A stretch of 10,104 nucleotides of DNA from Acidobacteriota bacterium (GTDB lineage Bacteria; Acidobacteriota; Terriglobia; Terriglobales; Acidobacteriaceae). Under the pieces are notes generated by a model. The model ran no database searches, had not been told where the DNA came from, and saw nothing but the letters and a program-made list of their open reading frames with translations. Below, piece by piece: positions 6,591 to 10,104 of this stretch. A program made the position numbers and the translations under genes. Location: the NCBI GenBank assembly GCA_021810815.1, contig JAJZHR010000047.1:1-10104 (forward strand), written 5' to 3'. The first letter of the stretch is position 1. Every line of letters begins with the position of its first letter.

Positions 6591-7478
6591 ATGGCCTTCT
6601 CTTCAGATAGACAGCAGGGCAGCGGGGCGGAATTCGCCCACGGAGCAGCGCGCGCGCCGCAGACGGAAGGCGAAATTCTGCCTCCGGGCCAGGACGGTTC
6701 GCTTCCGGATTATGCGGCGGAGCAGCGCACCCGGCCCGAGGAGCGGGAGCGCAGCGGCTGGCACTGGTCCACCGCGCCGGCAACGTATTTCCTGACCGGG
6801 GTGAATTGCCTGGTTTTCGTTTCGATGGTGCTCAGCGGCGTCTCGCCGACCAACCCCGGCTATCAGGATCTTCTTCGCTGGGGAGCGAACAATGGTTTTC
6901 TGGTGCTGAACGGCCAGTGGTGGCGCCTGCTGACGGCCACCTTCGTCCATGTCGGCCTGCTGCACCTGGGGACCAACATGTGGTGCCTGTGGAACCTGGG
7001 CCTGCTGGGCGAGCCGCTGATAGGCCCCCTTGGCCTGATCGCGGTTTACGTCCTCACCGGCATCGCGGGCAATCTGCTGAGCACGGCCGTGGATCCGCGC
7101 GTGGTCGGGGCGGGAGCCTCGGGGGCGGTGTTCGGCATCGCCGGAATCCTGATCGTGCTGCTCAGCAACAAGTCCTTGCCCATTCCGCAGTTCGAGCTGC
7201 ACAGGCTGCGCAAGAGCGTCATCTGGTTCGCCGTGCTGAACTTCGTGCTTGGCGGAGGCTTGCAGGTGGCGCATGCCGTTCAGCGGTTCCAGGGGCTGCC
7301 GATGATCGACAACATGGCCCACCTGGGCGGTTTCCTCAGCGGCATGGCGCTGGGAGTCCCCCTGATGGCGCGCATGACGTCCGGGCGGCAAAGATACCTG
7401 CGGCGGCAGGGTTTCACCTTTGCTGCGGCCTGCGTTGTGCTTTCGCTGTTCGGCTTCTGGATTTCGAAGCTGTACTAG
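6591..7478 (+). CDS. Rhomboid-family intramembrane serine protease
   Basis: A 295-aa polytopic membrane protease predicted to cut transmembrane substrates within the lipid bilayer. A soluble, charged N-terminal stretch of about 60 residues precedes the six-helix rhomboid core. The catalytic serine is S177 in GAGASGAVFG and its partner is H244 in DNMAHLGGFLSG. H125 and N129 of HLGTNMW supply the HxxxN oxyanion motif, and QWWRLLTATFVH (109-120) is the usual conserved entry to that region. Both dyad residues and the GxSG motif are intact, so an active enzyme is expected. The hydrophilic loop between the catalytic-serine helix and the next (about 192-208, NKSLPIPQFELHRLRKS) is fairly long. The gene lies 58 bases after the TPR gene, and its stop is 23 bases from the convergent XRE gene. 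The ribosome site is a purine-rich GAGAGAG just before the ATG. The substrate is unknown; the adjacent TPR protein is a possible functional partner. Confidence 0.93.
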   Translation: MAFSSDRQQGSGAEFAHGAARAPQTEGEILPPGQDGSLPDYAAEQRTRPEERERSGWHWSTAPATYFLTGVNCLVFVSMVLSGVSPTNPGYQDLLRWGANNGFLVLNGQWWRLLTATFVHVGLLHLGTNMWCLWNLGLLGEPLIGPLGLIAVYVLTGIAGNLLSTAVDPRVVGAGASGAVFGIAGILIVLLSNKSLPIPQFELHRLRKSVIWFAVLNFVLGGGLQVAHAVQRFQGLPMIDNMAHLGGFLSGMALGVPLMARMTSGRQRYLRRQGFTFAAACVVLSLFGFWISKLY

Positions 7479-7501
7479 GACATCCGAATCCCGACAGACT
7501 C

Positions 7502-7906
7502 CTAGTGGACGGCCGTCTGGGCGAACTTTCGGATCATGGCCAGCAGCAGGCGGCGGTCGCTGTCGCTCAGGTTGGCGGAGTATCGCTGCACCTGAGCGAG
7601 GTAGCGGATCTCATCGGGCGAAAGCTGCAGGGAGCTGAGTTCGCGGCTGATGGTGTTTTCAGCGAAGAATTGCGCCAGCGGCATATCCAGCGCCTCCGCG
7701 ATCTTGGAGAGCGTTTCCAGCGAGGGGACGGTGTGGCCGTTCTCCACCCGCGACAAATAGCAGCGCAGAAGGCCGGTGCGTTTCTCGATGTCACCCTGCG
7801 ACATGCCCTTCTGCAAGCGGTAGGTGCGGATGGTGGTGCCGATTTGCATGGATCTGGGATCGGCGGCGGGCATCATCTCGGCGGGGATGGTTAGCAATTC
7901 AGTCAT
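7502..7906 (-). CDS. XRE-family helix-turn-helix transcriptional regulator
   Basis: A 134-aa DNA-binding protein. Residues about 22-80 form a Cro/CI-type HTH: IGTTIRTYRLQKGMSQGDIE, then the recognition-helix region RTGLLRCYLSRVENGHTVPS, then LETLSKIAEALDMPLAQFF. The C-terminal 50 residues (ELSSLQLSPDEIRYLAQVQR, then LSDSDRRLLLAMIRKFAQ) are helical and may dimerise. No ligand domain is present. The start is uncertain: ATG 7906 gives a short leader (MTELLTIPAE...), ATG 7849 begins directly at the HTH (MQIGTTIRTY), and ATG 7960 would add an implausible hydrophobic stretch. None has a strong ribosome site. It lies 141 bases downstream of the FabG-like gene on the same strand and converges on the rhomboid gene. 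A hairpin just upstream (7935-7963) could be its operator or a processing site. Confidence 0.87.
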   Translation of the reverse strand: MTELLTIPAEMMPAADPRSMQIGTTIRTYRLQKGMSQGDIEKRTGLLRCYLSRVENGHTVPSLETLSKIAEALDMPLAQFFAENTISRELSSLQLSPDEIRYLAQVQRYSANLSDSDRRLLLAMIRKFAQTAVH

Positions 7907-7934
7907 TAGCAACAAAGTAAACACTTGTAGCGTG

Positions 7935-7963
7935 CGGATGCAAGCGGGAACTGCCTGCATCCG
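7935..7963. promoter_or_regulatory. Long inverted repeat between the FabG-like and XRE genes
   Basis: CGGATGCAAGC (7935-7945) and GCCTGCATCCG (7953-7963) are 11-base inverted arms with one mismatch and a 7-base loop. The repeat lies 29 bases upstream of the preferred XRE start and 84 bases past the FabG-like stop. No T-run follows on the minus strand, so a simple terminator is unlikely. An autoregulatory operator for the XRE protein, or an RNA stem in a shared transcript, fits better. Confidence 0.45.
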
Positions 7964-8047
7964 ACGGAAATGGCGCTGCGACAGGTATCGGCTGTGGTTC
8001 GTGGGCGGTTCGTGGCTGGCGGTTTCTGGCTGGCGAGGGAGGCTGGC

Positions 8048-8794
8048 TCAGCCCATGTACATGCCGCCGTTGACGTCGAGGACGTGGCCGGTGATGTAGG
8101 CTGCCTCCTCGGAGGCGAGAAAGGCGACGGCGTGGGCCACGTCCGCATCGGTGCCGGGTCGCGCCAGTGGGACGTTGGCGAGCATGGCTTCGCGCTGCTT
8201 GTCGTCGAGAACGGCGGTCATGGGGGTTTCAATGTACCCGGGGGCGACGGCATTGACGGTGATGGTGCGGCTGGCGAGTTCGCGGGCGAGCGATTTGGTG
8301 AGGCCGATGAGCCCCGCTTTGCTGGCGGCGTAGTTTGCCTGTCCGGCCTGCCCGGTTTCGCCGACGACGCTGGTGATGTTGACGATGCGTCCCCAGCGGG
8401 CCTTCAGCATGCAGGGGATGACTGCCTGGGTGAGGAGGAATGCGCCGGTGAGGTTGGTGTTCAGCACGTCGTCCCAGTCGCTGCGCCGCATGCGCATGGA
8501 GAGTCCGTCGCGGGTGATGCCGGCGTTGTTCACCAGAATGTCGAGCTTGCCGTAGCGCGCGACGACGGACCGGGCGCATGCCTTGATGGACTCCTCGTTG
8601 CCGATATCCAGGGGGAAGGGGTCTGCGGCGCCGCCAGCGTCTGCGATCTCGGCCGCGACTTCGGCCAGTTTGCCTTCATTTCGAGCGGCGAGCGCGACCC
8701 GCGCGCCTGCCTTTGCCAGTTCCAGGGCGCAAGCCCGCCCGATGCCCTGGGATGCCCCAGTGACCAAAACTACTCTGCCTGCCAAGTTGACCAT
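8048..8794 (-). CDS. fabG: 3-oxoacyl-ACP reductase (FabG-type short-chain dehydrogenase)
   Basis: A 248-aa cytosolic NADPH-dependent reductase of the classical SDR family, expected to reduce 3-oxoacyl-ACP in fatty-acid elongation. The Rossmann cofactor motif is TGASQGIG (12-19), followed by NNAG (89-92). The catalytic set is complete: N114, S142, Y155 and K159 in the YAASK motif. The C-terminal VAPGYIETPM and the final GHVLDVNGGMYM are typical of FabG, and the length matches the usual 244-248 aa. The start at 8794 (MVNLAGRVVL) matches family N-termini. ATG 8812 would add six residues, and an in-frame ATG at 8977 would add 61 unrelated residues, which is unlikely. No other fatty-acid synthesis genes adjoin it, so an acetoacetyl-CoA reductase or another SDR role remains possible. 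Confidence 0.9.
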   Translation of the reverse strand: MVNLAGRVVLVTGASQGIGRACALELAKAGARVALAARNEGKLAEVAAEIADAGGAADPFPLDIGNEESIKACARSVVARYGKLDILVNNAGITRDGLSMRMRRSDWDDVLNTNLTGAFLLTQAVIPCMLKARWGRIVNITSVVGETGQAGQANYAASKAGLIGLTKSLARELASRTITVNAVAPGYIETPMTAVLDDKQREAMLANVPLARPGTDADVAHAVAFLASEEAAYITGHVLDVNGGMYMG

Positions 8795-8957
8795 CCGTCT
8801 ATTGTGCTCCATCTTGCGGCTTTCAGAGCAAAAAAGCTCCGATGGCCGACGGCGCCAGGAAATCACCCCCCAGACGCTGCCGTTGAGGAGGGCGAATCGG
8901 TTGCCCGCCTCGCATGGTGTCGGCTGGAAGCTACGCCCTGCTTGCGCCAGCACCTTT

Positions 8958-8988
8958 TTGCTTCTGTCTGCTTTCATTCTGGTATAAC
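8958..8988 (+). promoter_or_regulatory. Weak promoter candidate for the sensor gene
   Basis: TATAAC (8983-8988) preceded by TGG makes an extended -10. TTGCTT (8958-8963) is a possible -35, but the 19-base spacing is long. Transcription would start near 8995, giving a leader of roughly 60 bases. The spacer 8795-9057 contains nothing else that I can name. Confidence 0.3.
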
Positions 8989-9046
8989 GATTGCCTATTT
9001 CAGGCCACAGAATACAAGAGATTTAACTGTGGGATAGTGGTAATTT

Positions 9047-9052
9047 GGTGGA
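9047..9052 (+). promoter_or_regulatory. Ribosome-binding site fixing the sensor start
   Basis: GGTGGA ends 5 bases before ATG 9058. It is the best Shine-Dalgarno match near the gene start and supports that start over later ATG codons (9109 is out of frame; 9151 falls inside the first membrane segments). Confidence 0.6.
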
Positions 9053-9057
9053 ATCCC

Positions 9058-10104
9058 ATGCGAACGCCTGTACGCCCCGTCCCGTCGTCCTGGTTGATCG
9101 GCGTTGCTATCGCATGCGCTTTGATCGCGGCTGCGGTGGCGTGGCCGGGAATGCTGACGAAGGTGTTTGTGATCAGCTATCTTCCGCATGGATTCTGCTA
9201 CCTGTGGAATCCCCAGTTGCTGGCCCTGCATGTGACGTCGGACATCGTCATTTTCATTTCATATCTTGCTATCGCGGTCGCGCTGGGGATTATGCGCTTT
9301 CGCTATCGGCGCGAGATTCCGCTGGGGTGGGTGGTGGTGGCATTCGGCGTCTTCATCGTCGCCTGCGCCTTCACGCACCTGATGGATGTGGTGGTGTTGT
9401 GGGTGCCTCTCTATTGGCTGCAAGGCGATGTGAAGCTGCTGACTGCGCTGGCGTCTGCGACAGCGGCGGTCGCGCTGCTTTTTTTTGTGCCGAAAGTAGG
9501 GAAGTTGCTCGCGATGGCGCGGGAGTCGAAGGAGAACGAGCGCCGTTTCCTGGCCGCTGCGAACAACAGCAATGAAGCCTTCTACATCCTGGAGCCAACA
9601 GGCGACGACGCTGGCAGGATAGGCGACTTCCGCATCTGTTTTGTGAATGAAAACGGAGCCAGCCTGCTGTCGAGCACGGTGAATGAGCTGACTGGGAAGC
9701 TGTTGTGCGAGAACTATCCCGCGCTTCGGAGCAATGGCTTCTTCGAGCGGTACAAGCGGGTGTTCGAGACGGGCCAGGAGTTGATCGTCGAGGTTCCAAT
9801 CCGGGCCGAGAAGATCAAAGCATCCTGGCTGCGCTCGCAGGTGTTCAAGCTGGATGAGGGCATTGCCGTCTCCACCAGCAACATCAGCGAGCGGAAGGAG
9901 GCGGAGTTCAAGGCCATCAAGAGCCTGCAGTTCACGCGCTCGCTGATCGCGAGCTCTCCCTTCGCGGTGATTGCGACAGATCTGAAGGGCGTGATCTCCG
10001 AAGTCAATCCCGCGGCTGAGCGCATGCTCTGGTACAGCAGGGAGGAGCTCGTAGGCAAGATGACTCCGATGGTGCTGCACGATCCTGAGGAGGTGGAGCA
10101 GCGG
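9058..10104 (+). CDS. Ethylene-receptor-like membrane sensor with PAS domains (3' end outside window)
   Basis: The frame is open for 349 codons to the window end. After an extra N-terminal membrane helix (about 11-30), PHGFCYLW (43-50) opens a three-helix domain matching plant ETR1 and cyanobacterial Etr1-type ethylene receptors. Residues aligned by eye with the ETR1 pocket are D62 (D25), Y69 (Y32), I72 (I35), F96 (F58), I100 (I62), and the Cu(I) ligands C103 (C65) and H107 (H69) in CAFTHLMD. ETR1 Pro36 is Ala73 here. LQGDVKLLTALASATAAVAL (121-140) forms the last helix. A first PAS-like domain (about 162-281) ends SNISERKEAE, and a second begins near 290 (SPFAVIATDLKGVISEVNPA). Architecture suggests a sensor histidine kinase or other signalling output, which lies beyond the window. 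Ligand and output are inferred. The ribosome site is GGTGGA. Confidence 0.87.
   Translation, partial: MRTPVRPVPSSWLIGVAIACALIAAAVAWPGMLTKVFVISYLPHGFCYLWNPQLLALHVTSDIVIFISYLAIAVALGIMRFRYRREIPLGWVVVAFGVFIVACAFTHLMDVVVLWVPLYWLQGDVKLLTALASATAAVALLFFVPKVGKLLAMARESKENERRFLAAANNSNEAFYILEPTGDDAGRIGDFRICFVNENGASLLSSTVNELTGKLLCENYPALRSNGFFERYKRVFETGQELIVEVPIRAEKIKASWLRSQVFKLDEGIAVSTSNISERKEAEFKAIKSLQFTRSLIASSPFAVIATDLKGVISEVNPAAERMLWYSREELVGKMTPMVLHDPEEVEQR

Noticed and set aside
8813..8977. N-terminal extension of the FabG-like protein to an ATG at 8977
   Set aside because: The added 55 residues before M8812 match nothing typical of SDR enzymes, and family members start near MVNLAGRVV.
7970..9037. 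Plus-strand open frame across the FabG-like gene
   Set aside because: It is a shadow of a gene with complete SDR motifs and has no domain of its own.

Overview
The window is high-GC bacterial chromosome with dense, leaderless-looking gene spacing and mostly ATG/TTG starts. Several proteins resemble families I know mainly from Acidobacteriota: the secreted 'GYGPNYG...HEDPRYFRK' protein, the TonB-dependent receptor beside it, and an XRE regulator. A soil acidobacterium (Terriglobia-like) is my best guess, but this is an inference from protein style and no rRNA or other marker is present. No tRNA, rRNA, CRISPR array, transposase or integrase was seen.

Layout. (1) Positions 1-1061: a minus-strand two-gene toxin-antitoxin-like module. 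A 165-aa winged-helix-like protein is followed, with a 4-base ATGA overlap, by a PIN-domain (VapC-type) nuclease cut by the window edge. An AT-rich promoter with inverted repeats lies upstream, then a short dispersed-repeat-like element. (2) 1062-4029: a minus-strand pair, a secreted 235-aa protein of unknown function starting at TTG, followed 40 bases later by a TonB-dependent outer-membrane receptor. (3) 4030-4390: a gene-free divergent spacer. (4) 4391-7478: a plus-strand pair, a large exported TPR protein and a rhomboid intramembrane serine protease. (5) 7502-8794: minus strand, a FabG-type short-chain reductase followed by an XRE-family regulator, with a hairpin between them. (6) 9058-10104: the start of a plus-strand sensor protein that runs off the window.

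The most interesting gene is the last. Its N-terminal membrane domain matches the ethylene-binding domain of plant ETR1 and cyanobacterial Etr1-type receptors, keeping the copper-ligand Cys and His and most binding-pocket residues. It continues into two PAS-like domains. The proline equivalent to ETR1 Pro36 is replaced by Ala. Whether this protein senses ethylene cannot be settled from sequence, and its output domain is outside the window.

The other regions are mainly envelope functions (receptor, secreted protein, TPR, rhomboid) plus lipid metabolism (FabG). I see no evidence that all of them form one system.
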